From contig CAJNDS010002790.1 in assembly GCA_905221605.1 (NCBI GenBank), forward strand, positions 1,088,810 through 1,152,809: 64,000 nucleotides of DNA, written 5' to 3'. This DNA is from Symbiodinium natans. Its lineage: Eukaryota; Sar; Dinophyceae; Suessiales; Symbiodiniaceae. The position numbers and the translations under genes are program-made. Positions 1 to 9,931 of this stretch are shown one piece after another. The notes under the pieces were generated by a model, which saw only the letters and a program-made list of their open reading frames with translations, had not been told where the DNA came from and made no database searches. Within the stretch, counting starts at the first letter, position 1, and the number at the start of each line of letters is the position of its first letter.

Positions 1-279
1 CTTAGCAGGGGGCTTGAGGTGCTTAGGGGAGTGCGGGGGCTTAGGGTTTAGGGTTTAGGGTTTAGGGTCTCAGGCTTTGGGGTAAGAAGGGGTAAGGGTC
101 AGTTTAGGGTTCATGGATTTCACCTCAATAGCCTGCTGAAGTTGCTGCGATCTTGAAAAACCCCAAACCTTAAACCCAAGCCTAAACCCATGCCTTGTGC
201 CCTAAACTGTGGGATTCTCCCCCCCTATACTAGCAGTCTAGGGATTATCAGGGGCTGCTATACCGCTATAACCATGCCT
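1..279. repeat. Degenerate telomere-like repeat, then unassigned DNA
   Basis: Positions 40-66 are three to four TTTAGGG units. CCCTAAA-like fragments follow at about 160-200. The rest is unique-looking with no convincing open frame. It resembles the mosaic found from 17 kb onward, so the gene cluster appears to be flanked by this DNA on both sides. Confidence 0.75.
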
Positions 280-407
280 TACTTGGAGGTTCATGGTGCT
301 TCGTAACAACTGTACGTATAACCCAGTTGTAACCCTATTGGGGTACTTAAGGGGCTTATAGGTGGGTTATAACTACACTTATAATAAGTTCCCTGAACCT
401 CCAAGTA
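280..407. mobile_element. Foldback element family A, full copy
   Basis: About 128 bp that starts TACTTGGAGGTTCATGGT and ends with the inverse, TGAACCTCCAAGTA. The interior is rich in TTATAAC. The terminal inverted repeats match copies at 38795-38949 and 47691-47790. No coding capacity, so it is a MITE-like, non-autonomous element by structure. No target-site duplication was established. Confidence 0.7.
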
Positions 408-424
408 TGCCCTAACCGAAGTGA

Positions 425-508
425 ACAATCAAGCCCTAAACCCTAAAACCCTAAGTCCCTAAGTAAAAGGAGTATAATTAGTTACTAAGTATCATGAACC
501 TCCAAGTA
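425..508. mobile_element. Foldback family A, right half joined to CCCTAAA repeat
   Basis: The right terminal repeat (TAGTTACTAAGTATCATGAA, then CCTCCAAGTA, ending at 508) is present. Where the left half should be, the sequence is CCCTAAA-type repeat (about 432-460). This looks like a copy truncated by, or replaced with, telomere-like DNA. Confidence 0.6.
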
Positions 509-650
509 AACAACTGCACGTGCCAGCTCTCCCTGGCCAACGGCCTTCGCCTGGGGCCAACAGCCTTCGTGTGCTGCTCGTCAGCGATGCGACCGCCCGG
601 GGAAGTCAGTCCGCGAGTTGTGCGGTTTAGGGTTTAGGGTTTAGGATTTT
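509..650. other. GC-rich island and short TTTAGGG array
   Basis: A GC-rich, unique stretch contains a short direct repeat (GGCCAACGGCCTTCG, then GGCCAACAGCCTTCG). It ends at a TTTAGGG array at 622-649. It resembles the exon-sized islands of the 17-58 kb mosaic, but no frame is convincing. Confidence 0.45.
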
Positions 651-683
651 GTGAGGGCTACTAGGACCCAGTGTCGGCCCTGA

Positions 684-746
684 TAAGCCCCTTGAAACCA
701 AAAAAGGCACCCCGTTTTGGCTAGGTTACTCTTGGCTCTGGTGTAA
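684..746 (+). mobile_element. Foldback family B, right part
   Basis: Contains AAAAAAGGCACC, then GTTTTGGCTAGGTTACTCTT and GGCTCTGG. This is the right part of a family seen again at 17607-17746, 20726-20825, 31300-31570, 41975-42030 and 50855-50973. The left arm is missing here. It lies just upstream of the gene cluster. Confidence 0.6.
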
Positions 747-1695
747 ACACAGCAGACGCGTGACTTTCCAATCTTATCACTGTCCGTACCGGTCTGGAAC
801 TGTTCTGTTGCTTTGCAAACCGGGAGGTCTGCTGTTGGTGGGGCTGGCTGATGCCACATTTGCTGAGCTGGCCGAGGCCGGAGATTCTGAGCCGCCTCTG
901 CTTGCTGTGCTAGACAACGGTATCAGGGAATGGTGCTCATGTGCTTTCGTGAGCGAACGAAACTCCGAGCTCTGGCCAGTATTCAGGTCTTCATATGTGC
1001 TCATGTTTTTGTAAATTAAAGAACGGCCAAAATTCAGGTCTTCATATGTGCTCATATTTTTGAAAATAAAACATGGACACTGACTACATGCAGGTTCGTC
1101 TGAACTACTTGTGATGGACACTTCATCATCAAGACAAATTAGAAGGCATGCTGTCACCAGACGATGTTGATGATGCCCCTGGAACAGCTGGCTGGGCAAG
1201 CCGTCCCTGTCAGCCGTGTTTGCCTGATTGCCTTCGCTGCCGCCTGCGACAAGGTAGCTTGTCTGGGCTGTTTCCATCTCTGTCCTCAGTGAAGGTTCAG
1301 GGTGTCTAGCAGCCTGGATATCGGTGTGCCCTTGTAAGTGTAGCAGAGCATTCGTGGGGCAGAGGCTGTGGCATGTCTAATTCAGTCTGCTTGGTTTTTG
1401 ACAATAATAACAATAGCAGTGTGACACCAAGGCCGAAGCAGACTTTGTCATGTGTGTTTCTCTTCGTTTCATAGTTCGCTTTTCAACACTCATGATAACC
1501 TATCTGACGAGTCCGCTGCGTGTTCGCAGCAGCTGATCTCCTGTCAGTCTGCGCTCAGGTTACACTGGACGTCTTCGCAAGGGAACTCGCCTGCCTCAAA
1601 TGGCCTCCTGGCACCACTCCTGGAAGAGGCGACTCACATTCTGTCATCCTGCCACGAAGAAGATTCACTCGTGGGTTATGGAGACTGGTCCTGCC
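747..1695. other. Region upstream of the gene cluster, no certain gene
   Basis: An open frame of 84 codons on the plus strand (760-1014) reads LLLVGLADATFAELAEAGDS and has protein-like composition. It could be a 5' exon. The rest (1070-1600) shows no convincing exon. I could not link any part of this stretch to the zinc-finger-like gene that follows. Confidence 0.35.
974..1068. repeat. Tandem duplication, about 51 bp period
   Basis: Two near-identical copies of a segment containing ATTCAGGTCTTCATATGTGC begin at 974 and 1025. They differ at a few bases and sit at the end of an open frame, adding a second copy of its 3' tail. Confidence 0.8.
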
Positions 1696-2395
1696 ATGAA
1701 TGAAGCTGCGAGTGGATGGGGCATGGGTTGCTGGTTGTGCCACCACATGGGATGCAAGTCAGCCTTCGGTCGACTTCGAGTGCAAAGCGCCGGGACGGTG
1801 GCAATTCAGAACTTGCTCACGCATGCTCAAGGTGAGAAGCACAAGGCGGCCCTGGTTAAGTTGCAGGCCTCGTTGGAGCCAGCCGGCACTTCAGAGGACA
1901 TTGCCCTCGACATCGAAGGTCACGTTTCTGGCCTGAGCTCGCAGGTTCCCAGAGTTGACCGCTTTGTGGCAGCGGCAACCTCTGTGATCAAGTACGATAC
2001 GTATGACTCGTACAAGGACCGGCTGAGTCAGCTGTCCATCCACTCAAGCCTGGAGGTGGGCGGCAAAGGCAGCCAACAGGAGTTCAAGCAGATGGTCGCA
2101 TGCTTGGATGGACCATTGCAGGACCGCAACAGGCGAGTCATCAAGAAAGCCATCTGCAGCAGCATTGCCCTGGACAAGAGTGATGACAATCTTATCATGA
2201 TAGCCAGGGTTCTGATCCCGGAAGGGATCTTCGATGCCATGCTCGGCTTGGAGAGTAATGTTGGCCCTGACGCGGAGCATGTGACCCAAGCGATTCAAAA
2301 CATCGTCCAGAGAGCCTGTGTCAACCAGAAGTCCCGGCGAGACGTGAAGGTTGGGTGGAGTGATATGATTAAGTTCATTCCATGCAAGAATAGGT
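1696..2395 (+). CDS. Zinc-finger-like orphan gene, exon 1
   Basis: This is the first exon of a probable three-exon gene (1696-3783). ATG at 1696 starts MNEAASGWGMGCWLCHHMGC. The frame is open further upstream, so the true start may lie earlier. Residues C12 and C15 (CWLC), followed by H43 and H49 (THAQGEKH) with hydrophobic spacing (SAFGRL, IQNLL), look like a single C2H2/BED-type zinc finger. That suggests DNA or RNA binding, by inference only. The rest is helical with no recognised domain. The exon must end before the stop at 2396, and the donor is unresolved: the plain GT at 2392 shifts into a poor frame. The following exon reads best when entered at 2421. Confidence 0.6.
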
Positions 2396-2420
2396 AGAAG
2401 TAATTACATTTCTTTTGCAG

Positions 2421-3350
2421 GTCTCATTGTATGATTCCAAAGACGACAAGTTGGATGAGGACGGGCTCCTCTCAAAGTGTCCTGTTCTGCAGCCAATACG
2501 GTAATGCATCGAATCAGCCAAGGAGGCCATGGCAGGTTTCCTCGCGAGTATTCGATCGGCCGTGGCCGACGGAGGACAGAAAGCTCTTTTCCATTGCTCC
2601 CCGAGTTGCAGTGTCTTGGAGCCCACGCGGCAGGCCAATCCATACTTTCCCAACCTCTCCCTCATTGACAGGGACCGTCCCCATCGACATCGTAGTGTCA
2701 TTCGAGGGGTGTGGAGCAACCTGCATAGCACGGTTCGTGAATTCTTGGACATGCTCGTGACTGGCCAGCGCAGTTTGTGCAAGTTGATCCAAACCAGCAA
2801 GAGGTACGCCACGTATTTCGCCTTGGCACAGACCGGTGTCAAAATTGAGGAGTTTGGACACACCATCCGCAACCTTTCGTACAGCGAGGTCAGATTCGAT
2901 TCTCGCTCGAGGCCGTTGTTCCGCCTCTTCAAAATCCTGCCAGCTGCGATCGACACGCTGCGGTTCTTAGTGGAGGGCGGATCTGCCGAGGAACGCTGCC
3001 ACGCAACAACCCTGCTGGCCATGTTTGCCGGTGACGAGGGGTTCGTGAGGGTGGTTTCGGCGGCGGTGGCCGCCGACGCCCTAGTGATGGGGTGGCACTT
3101 TATAAGGCTGGACGATGAGGCGGCGGCTGATGCGAGCTTGAGCGGGCCACGGGCAGCGCAACTGCTGCACGAAATGCGTCAAATGCTGGATGCTGGCGGC
3201 CTCTTCATGCAGGAGGCCACTGGGACCTTGACACACGCGGCGCTGGAGGCCATGAAGAACCGCTTGGTGTATGTCGGTGAAAACAAAGCTGTTGCCTTGA
3301 ATTGGCCGGCAGCGGAGGGCAAGCGCCGACGCCCTCGCTCACTGGCCAAA
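2421..3350 (+). pseudogene. Zinc-finger-like orphan gene, exon 2, with in-frame stop
   Basis: Enters after TTTTGCAG at 2420 and reads VSLYDSKDDKLDEDGLLSKC. It meets TAA at 2502-2504, then continues in the same frame as CIESAKEAMAGFLASIRS for about 280 further codons to 3350. The quality of the frame on both sides suggests a point nonsense mutation, a sequencing error or an unrecognised tiny splice event. The body is alpha-helical with no family I recognise, and the C-terminus is basic (KRRRPRSLAK). A GA donor at 3351 would join it in phase to the next exon. If no splice occurs, the protein ends at the TGA at 3354. Confidence 0.55.
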
Positions 3351-3597
3351 GAGTGATTCGTTTGACATTTGGCAAACTTTTACTGACCCGTGCTTTCCCA
3401 ATCAATCAACATCTGCTTCCGTGCCTGACTCAGACAAAGGTACTTCCAATTGTTCCGCTCTTTCTTTGAATCCAATTTTCCGAATTTCGAGGACCTCGCG
3501 TCGGCTTAGTCACCTGTCAGCCGTACTGAGTGATTGTTCCCAATCTCACATGTCACAGGCTACTGATTATCTTGAACATTGAACAATGCCTTGGCAG

Positions 3598-3783
3598 GAC
3601 TCCAACTGTTTTGCTGCCTTCAACTTGCAGCAGGACATCCACTGGGAGGACCGGAAGAAGTTTGTGGGCGCCTTGTGCGGCCGCTTTAATCTGGATCCTC
3701 AGAAGGCATGGCGAAGTTTTGCGGGAGGACTGAAGGATTCTCCGCCCAACTCCGCCCCAAAGACTTCTAAGTCTAAGCCATAA
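3598..3783 (+). CDS. Zinc-finger-like orphan gene, probable last exon
   Basis: Begins after CCTTGGCAG (AG at 3596-3597) with DSNCFAAFNLQQDIHWEDRK and ends in a lysine/serine-rich tail (KTSKSKP) at the TAA ending 3783. It is in phase 0 with a GA-AG intron 3351-3597 (247 nt). It could instead be a separate short gene, because an ATG at 3586 is in the same frame. Function unknown. Confidence 0.45.
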   Translation, partial: DSNCFAAFNLQQDIHWEDRKKFVGALCGRFNLDPQKAWRSFAGGLKDSPPNSAPKTSKSKP

Positions 3784-4327
3784 GGTTCACCCACAGACTT
3801 TTTGACATCATTGATGTTATCGTATTCAGATTTAGGTTGGGTAAGAGAAAGCGACAAGTATAAAACAAAACAAAAAACACGGTGCCTTGTCCTCAATAAT
3901 AATGTTGATCAGCAACAGTTTTCTCCACCCGGGTTGGGCTTTATATCTCAGTCCATGAATTCGGTGGGTTTTGAGCTTCGTTCTTATGTGGGCGTTCAAT
4001 CTGTGGGCTGCTGGACAGGCACTGGGGTCGAGTTCCGGACAGGTGCCTGGGTCGAGTGCTGAACAGGCCCTGGGGCTTCAGGGAGACCAATGACTCTGCG
4101 TCACTCCGGCTCACGCTCTCACGTGACTATCGTTTCTGGCCCTTACTTTCCATGTCCTTGTCTCATTTTCACACCTACTCCGTATCTTTCTGTCGCTCAG
4201 GCTCCGTCCCTGTCTCTGGGAGACTTTTCTCTTTCTCTGCAGCGCTCTCGCCTCCCTCACTCTCTCTGTCTCCATCCCCTTCCGATCTCGCGCCGTCTTC
4301 CTCCCGAATGTCCATTGCTCCCTTCAG
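3784..4327. other. Spacer between first and second genes
   Basis: No sure gene. The last 130 bp (about 4190-4327) are strongly pyrimidine-rich, with many TCTCTG/CCCTC runs, and end in CCCTTCAG. That is a good splice acceptor, cis or trans. The frame of the next gene stays open back to an ATG at 4090, but that part translates to low-complexity S/L/P sequence and is probably not coding. Confidence 0.5.
4009..4076. repeat. Three-unit repeat GGTCGAGTGCYGGACAGGCR
   Basis: Three imperfect units of about 24 bp carrying (GTCGAG)TGCTGGACAGGC(RCTGGGG). The same motif, also in three units, lies at 13443-13536. Both clusters are 150-320 bp upstream of the acceptor that opens a gene. Confidence 0.75.
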
Positions 4328-5946
4328 GATTCTTTGAGCGGGCCAAGTGGCATATATCTCCTCCTGGCATTGCTCTTTCAGAACGGCGGCCACAAGACCC
4401 GCACAAGAAGATTGTTGCTCACCTGCCAGACACACCAAGCCAGCGAGGCTGGCTGTTTGCGTGGCAGGAGATCAGGCAGAAATCCGGTCCTGATCACAAG
4501 GAACTTTGCAAGCTTGTCGAGATCTACCTGAGCAACATGTCCAATTCTGGCACTGTGGATCGCTACTTGGGACAGGTCAAGCTGCAGTCGCTCCGGCGGG
4601 GTCACATTGCTCGTGGGGGGTTAGAGTCCGCCTTGCGTGTGACTGTGCAGGACCTGGGTGGTCGTGCAAGGAAGAAATTGGATCCAGCCGAGCTTTTGGT
4701 GGAAAAGGTTCCCAAGACGACAGCTGCCGGGGTAGTTGTTGCCCAGCCGGCAACCCAGTACGCGTTGCACTGCCAGAAATTGTACTCAATGTGGTATGGA
4801 GACAGATGCCTCCCAGGGAGACGGATTGAGCCGGACAGCCAGCAACCGCAGAACGTGGCAAAGTCCCGTGCGCAAGCCAGCAAGCCACGTCTGGCGCCGC
4901 TGCGGGAAAAGAGCCAGTACTCTGAGGCTGCCCTCCTGCAGAAACACCGGGATGCAGTGTCCAAGGCAGTCAACAAAATCGACGAGGGTGGCGGGGGCGA
5001 AGCCAATGGCCCATTAGGCCCGGTGTTGCTACCTGACCAAAAGCAACGAGGTGCCAAGAGAATCATTTCCCAGCAGGCCTCTGCGTGTGTGGAGGTGGCC
5101 ACAAAACGGAGGATGCTCTCTCATGCTGGAGGCGCTTCTGCGTCGTCGGCTTCTTCCAGTTCGGCTGCGCCGCCAGCGAGATCAGTGCGAGAGGAACAAC
5201 CCGCTGCTGCTGCTGCTTCTGGTGATGCTTTTGAGAAGCAGGCCTATGTCTTGGAGATGAAGCGGCAGATGGCTGAACGAAGTGTGCCATGCGTGCCCAC
5301 TCCTTACGTGGATGCCAACGGTGGCTTAATGCGGCCGCACCAGGGTCCTGTTGTCAAGTCCTCGGCAGCACCTCTTTTGCCTCTGGAGCCTCGGCTGCAT
5401 CGGTGCCCTGCCATGGCCAGAGTCAAAGCACCATCACGCTTTGTAAAGACCCCAGAATTCCAACTGCCCGACGTCGTGCTGGTACGGGATCCCGTGGCAG
5501 CTTGGGAAAGTTCACAAGGTCTGCTGGCACGTCTTGCTGGTGCTCGGCTGGTGAACCAGGCTTGGCTGCAGTCCCAGGCCTCTGGTGCGAAGTCCGATGA
5601 AGGGGCACAGGTCTATGCATTTAAGTCGGTGATGAAGCATATGCACTTCGACCTGTATTTGAGCCCAGGGTTCTTCCTTGCATTCCCGGAGCATGCCTCA
5701 GTGTTCAGGGAGTGGGCCAAGCTCAGCCCGACAATGAAGAGCAGAGGCGTGCAGGTGAAACGGCTCACGGTTCAAGATCTGCGTGTGGACCCGTTTCCCG
5801 AAAAACCCTTTCCTGGTGTCACATACATAGTCAAGGCGGCCGGAGAAGATGTACATATCAAAGATCACCCAGGCCTGACTCTATCGGAGATACTGTTGAA
5901 GATGACAGTATTGCTGGGGGAACACGAGAAATCGTGCTCACGGTGA
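4328..5946 (+). CDS. Orphan protein, large single exon
   Basis: Open frame after the acceptor at 4327. The first ATG of any frame downstream of that acceptor is 4537 (MSNSGTVDRYLGQVKLQ), giving 469 aa. The stretch before it (HKKIVAHLPDTPSQRGWLFA) also looks coding, so an upstream exon is possible. The middle is Ala/Ser-rich (GGASASSASSSSAAPPARS), probably disordered. The last 150 residues are globular-looking (HMHFDLYLSPGFFLAFPEHA). No recognised domain, no signal peptide, no membrane segment. The stop at 5944-5946 may not be final: an adjacent frame continues IVLTVMNTDMCALSLGEP, so a splice near 5890-5930 is possible. Confidence 0.6.
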
Positions 5947-6300
5947 TGAACACCGACATGTGTGCGCTCAGCCTGGGGGAGCCCATGGGGTGCAGCGGCT
6001 GGCTTGTGTGAAGGACAAAAAGTATGTCACTGCTGATCACAAGACATTGGGTTTTCACGACGGTGTCGTCTGTGTGCAGTCATTGATTACAAGTTTTGGG
6101 CGGTCTATTGTCTCTTTTCCGTCAGGCGCTTGCCTGCGGCTGCTGGCTGGTTGCTGGACGCTCAGCCAGGCGCTCAGCCAGGTCGCGCGTCTCTTTCAAG
6201 ACCTAAGACCTGTCAAGACCAGAGATACGCTGTGCCCAGATGACGTAGGGAGTCTCAAAGGTAATCCCTAGAATCGCTGCCCCTGACAGAACCCTTGGGT

Positions 6301-6440
6301 AGGGATGACTGGGCCCAGTCATCCCTGGCAGGCGTGGGGAATCATATCCGGAATGGTATTCTTCTGTAGGGTTGAGATTGAGAACTTTGCCCGGCATTGG
6401 AAAAAACCTGTTTTCAGGGATGACTGGGCCCAGTCATCCC
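6301..6440. repeat. Two perfect 24-26 bp palindromes, 115 bp apart
   Basis: GGGATGACTGGG followed directly by its exact reverse complement (centre GGGCCC) occurs at 6302-6325 and 6417-6440. The first copy is palindromic over 26 bp (6301-6326). Two perfect copies this close are unlikely by chance. They could be binding sites of a dimeric protein, cruciform or hairpin elements, or ends of a small element of about 140 bp. Confidence 0.9.
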
Positions 6441-6519
6441 CACAGGGGCTTCCCGGTAGGAGTTGCCATTTTGGGGATGAGAGCTTCCGATCCAGGTTCG
6501 AGTCTTTCGCTTCTAGCCT

Positions 6520-6546
6520 CTTTGCTGTTTTTACACAGTGCCCGGC
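6520..6546 (+). promoter_or_regulatory. Candidate spliced-leader acceptor upstream of ATG 6547
   Basis: TTTGCTGTTTTTACACAG ends at 6538, then TGCCCGGC and ATG at 6547. A pyrimidine tract plus CAG a few bases before an initiating ATG is what a trans-splice acceptor looks like. Similar sites precede ATGs at 7936, 10490, 13703 and 15687. Confidence 0.4.
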
Positions 6547-7741
6547 ATGCGAGTCGCTGTGTGCAATCATGGGGCAGACCCTGTGCGCATGCTTCGTTGC
6601 CTGGGAATGGGTCCAGACAACTTCGCCGTGTACATTAATTTCTTCGATGAGGCATGGCAGTGGAGCCAGCAAAATCATTTACTACCTGTTTCAGTGTGTG
6701 TTGCTGCGGGGTTCTCCTTGCACGCAGGCAGACACGTGCTGGCTCCGTGCTCGTTACTGCAGCGCCGACGGCTCTCGTGAGCAACCTCTCAAGCTTCACA
6801 ACGTGCAGACTGACAACGGCAAGCCCTTGTTTTGCTTCACGTGCAGGTCCTCCGCATGTGCGCAGATCGCCGGCCCGATCGACTTGCTTCATCTTCGAAG
6901 CCGGGACATCAGCAATGGAAAGCACACGGACGGCCTGGAGGAGATGGTGGCCTACATGGAACTACTGAAGCCGAGGTGCGAGCTTTCTAAAAATAATTGA
7001 CGGCATGCTGCAGCAATGACTGTGCCATTTGCTTGCCTGGGTCTTTTCACTGTCAGGCTTGCAATCATTGACGTGCACGCGTGCCCGGAGCATAAACAAC
7101 GTGAAGGCCTCTCAGAGCTCGAGTCTAAATTGAAGACGAGATACAATGTGGAGCTCAAGGGAAACTTCTGGATCCTGACCTTGGATGGGCTCTTCTTGAG
7201 CCGACTCAGTGCAATGATTCCAGATGCCGAAAAGAAAACCAAGGGAATTCTGGACATGGCTCTCAAAGGATCAACCTTCCCTGCCCCGGAGCCGGATTGG
7301 ACATACTTCTGTCATCGAGAGAATACCACAGAAGAGCTGCAACAGAACGTGCCTGGATATCCGAAGCTTCCGAAGCCGGTGAAGAAGTGCTTGCAGTACC
7401 TGAAGTTGCCGGGCAAGAACCTCGAGAAGACCAAGAAGGTTGCCGACTACTTGGTGCAGGTCCATGACAGCTGCAAGGAGTTCCCATCCTGGTATGCCCT
7501 CAAGATTCACCAGAAGCTCACGCACGGGAGATGGGAGATGACCACGCGGGCTCAGATCATGGCATTGCCGGGCGAGGAGCCTGTGATCCGTCCGGTTCTC
7601 AACAAGGATGTGCTGCGATGCAAGGGCTGGCCATGGCGCAGCTTGAACGCGTACCACGCACAGAAGTTCGCCTGGGAGTTGCCGCCCGCGCAGCCATTCT
7701 GTGCCATTCTGTGTTCTCTTCTGATGAAAGATCAGAAGTAA
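6547..7741 (+). CDS. Orphan protein, three exons, 345 aa
   Basis: Exons 6547-6651, 6728-6975 and 7057-7741 join in frame to exactly 346 codons including the stop. Intron 1 (76 nt) uses a GC donor (GAG|GCATGG) and CGCAG acceptor. Intron 2 (81 nt) is GT-AG (CCGAG|GTGCGAG ... GTCAG|GCTT). The protein starts MRVAVCNHGADPVRMLRC. It has cysteine/histidine pairs in the middle (CFTC, SSACAQ, HACPEH) and a lysine-rich second half (KPVKKCLQYLKLPGKNLEKT). The Cys/His spacing could bind a metal, but I do not recognise a family. The clean frame across three exons makes this a real, intact gene. Confidence 0.7.
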
Positions 7742-7935
7742 ATTTTGGAGGCTATGCGTCGAGGGCTTTCTTGCGAGAGCAAAGACATGAAACGGGGTGT
7801 GCGTCCGTATTTGCAAAGCCAGCAACTGACTCTGACATGAATGCCTGGCACTGCAACATTCGTGCCTTGAGCGTGCTGCTGATGAGTGACATTTTTGCTT
7901 ACCAGCGGTTCTTGATCTTTGGTCTCTTGGAGACC
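7742..7935. promoter_or_regulatory. Intergenic spacer with acceptor-like site
   Basis: About 190 bp between genes. ATTTTTGCTTACCAG ends at 7915, 20 bases before the next ATG. This is a candidate trans-splice acceptor. No promoter motif is recognised. Confidence 0.35.
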
Positions 7936-8998
7936 ATGCCTCCAGGCAAGAAGGCCAAGACGGCCCTTGCAACACCATCTGCCCTGGTGAACCATCCCAC
8001 AGTCGAGGTCTCAGCTGTCATGTCGGCAGGGGCATGTTCTGTTGCGGGGCTTGAGTGCCTGTGATTGGGTTGTCAAAAGCTTAGGTGGTGCAACTAAAGA
8101 CCGTAATTGCATCTTTGGAGAACGAGTACAAGAAACTGGCTTTCGTGGAGCCGGTGAGCAAAAGTGGAGTGGCAGAGCTCGACACGGATGCCTACAAGCG
8201 TGTGCTCAAGAAGGATACGGATTATGAGTGCTGTGTGACACGGGCCTTTCTGCCTGAATTGTGCCTTGCCCATGAAACTGTCCTTCCCAATTGGGGCTCA
8301 ATCGTCCGCTTCTTGCTTGCATTGTGTATGACGCAGAAGGAGAGCTTCGTCTTGTCGTGGTTCCCTGCCGCAAAGCCAAATCTCTCTTGCGTAACAGCCG
8401 AGGCTTGGCGAAACAGTGGTGGCACAATGGAACACGCTGGAGCGCAACGACTGCTTGGGAGCCAATTCCGGTCCGCGCAACGTCGGCCAGCAGTCCGCCT
8501 CCAAAAGGAATGTTCCAGGTTCTCGGCAACGACGGCTACGTCGCGGCCTTTGACTATGCTTTCAGCCAGGCCTTGAAGGACGGTGGGCCTGGCGTTGCCG
8601 AGTTTCGCGCTGCTGCCAAGTGCCTTCGTGTTCGCTTCCAACTCTGTGTGAAAGACATCGACAGTGCTCTGAAGAAGTGGGTTTCTGATCTGCATTTTTG
8701 TTGTGCATATGGGCTCTGTTCTTGAGAAATAGCGAACACAATCTCTTCTGAGGAGATTGTGGCTGGTTTGGAAAACCGAGCGGCCAATGAGACGTTAACA
8801 GGGTGGAAGATTGTTCTCGGGACTGTGGAAGTGAAGGAAGCCCTTGGGAAATCCGGTGAGGTTCTCTCGAAGGGTCATGCAGCGGACTCTAATCAGAATG
8901 TCGCGGCGTTCTTCTGCAAGGCGAGGATGCAAGATGTCACCGCGAAGACGATCACAACGAGAATGCGCCCGGGCTACTTTGATGCTTGTTGTGAGTAG
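7936..8998 (+). CDS. Orphan protein, four exons, 266 aa
   Basis: Exons 7936-8013, 8085-8225, 8345-8680 and 8753-8998 give 267 codons with no internal stop. Intron 1 (71 nt) is GC-AG, intron 3 (72 nt) is GT-AG. Intron 2 needs a GA donor (TAT|GAGTGC ... GGAGAG|CTT) and is the least certain junction. The N-terminus is basic (MPPGKKAKTALATPS), followed by a short coiled-coil-like helix (KTVIASLENEYKKLAFVEP). Then come a Trp-containing stretch (KQWWHNGTRWSATTAWEPIP) and a final helical part (EIVAGLENRAANETLTGWKI). No catalytic motif recognised. It lies about 200 bp downstream of the previous gene on the same strand. Confidence 0.65.
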
Positions 8999-8999
8999 T

Positions 9000-9180
9000 T
9001 GTAAGCATACTTGTAAGCAGGCATCATCATTTATAATTGGGGTAGCTGTGTTTAGAAGTGAGCAATTGAATCGAAAATCTTATAATCATAAACCAAGTAT
9101 TCACTTCATTTATAAATGTGAATTGATTATAAATACGATCTTTACTTCTAAGCGAAATGTATCCTTTTTATAACCCACTT
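9000..9180. mobile_element. AT-rich imperfect foldback after the gene
   Basis: An AT-rich patch in a GC-rich cluster. TTTAGAAGTGAG near 9051 is imperfectly inverted as TTTACTTCTAAGC near 9140. A near-palindrome sits in between (CATTTATAAATG, flanked by ATTCAC and TGAAT). It may be a small MITE or the 3' flank of the gene; no second copy was seen. Confidence 0.35.
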
Positions 9181-9931
9181 AAATCCGCTGGCTGGCTTCG
9201 TAAATCCTCGCAGGATCTGGAATGTCCCATCGTTATATGACGGAAACTTTCAGAAAATGATGCCTGTCGCACGCCACGCAAAGCCAAAACCACAGCAGAC
9301 GAGAGAAACAAGCACACACACACACCCCTGAAGGTAATAAACCCTAAACCCTTGAATGCCTCGCCTGGCTTGTCCGAGTGTGAGCGATTAAACCCTTATA
9401 AACCCTAAGGATGTAGGGTTTAGGGTTAAGGGTTTAGAGATCAGGTTTAGGGTTTAGGGTGCTAAACCCTTAACCCTATAATATCAACCCTACACCCTAC
9501 ACCCTACACCGCTCGAAGAAAGCCTGAAACCCTACCAATTACAGAATTAGGGAGGGGGGGAGTGTTAAGGGGAAGGGATTATTCATAGATCAGCTGAACC
9601 CCAAAACACATGTACGATTCAAAGCCAGTGTGTTTTCGATGTTCTTGCAATGAGACACATGATTTTTTGAACTCAGGGTGTGCAACTCTTGGCTTCCTGG
9701 CTGCTGTTTTTGGTCTTCGAAGAGGACTTAGAAGTCTTCTCTGCTAGATAAAGTACTTATAAATGCTCCGTAACTCTCGTTTTGGAGTTATAACTGATTA
9801 TCTAAGTGTGGTTATAAGGTTGCCAACAGGAAATATTGCCAAATTATTTGCAGACGTGGCGTCCAAGCAGGTCCATTTGCATGATTTCTGCATAGCTGGG
9901 GCCTAAACGCCACTAAGGAGAGTCCATTCCA
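9181..9931. repeat. Telomere-like insertion inside the gene cluster
   Basis: 9338-9545 is a mixture of CCCTAAA, TTTAGGG and CCCTACA units in both orientations. The rest (9546-9931) has no convincing gene. A stretch at 9745-9830 (AAGTACTTATAA ... GTTATAAGG) weakly resembles family A interiors. This splits the gene cluster into two halves. Confidence 0.65.

Larger units (their letters stand above)
5947..6546. other. Spacer with paired perfect palindromes and acceptor
   Basis: About 600 bp without a certain gene. One frame near 6011-6060 (VKDKKYVTADHKTLGFHDG) is protein-like and could be an exon of the preceding gene. The segment ends in a pyrimidine tract and TTTTTACACAG at 6538, nine bases before the next ATG. 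Confidence 0.45.

Noticed and set aside
706-745. GTTTTGGCTAGG compared with the dinoflagellate spliced leader
   Set aside because: Only a short similarity to the CATTTTGGCTCAAG end. It is part of foldback family B, and copies of that family do not keep the match.
777-1277. 166-codon minus-strand frame
   Set aside because: Contains a duplicated segment from the 51 bp tandem repeat (YKNMSTYEDLN twice) and lies opposite a plausible plus-strand frame. No supporting motif.
4090-4327. N-terminal extension of the second gene from ATG 4090
   Set aside because: The translation is low-complexity Ser/Leu/Pro from a pyrimidine-rich tract that ends in a good acceptor. More likely intron or 5' flank.
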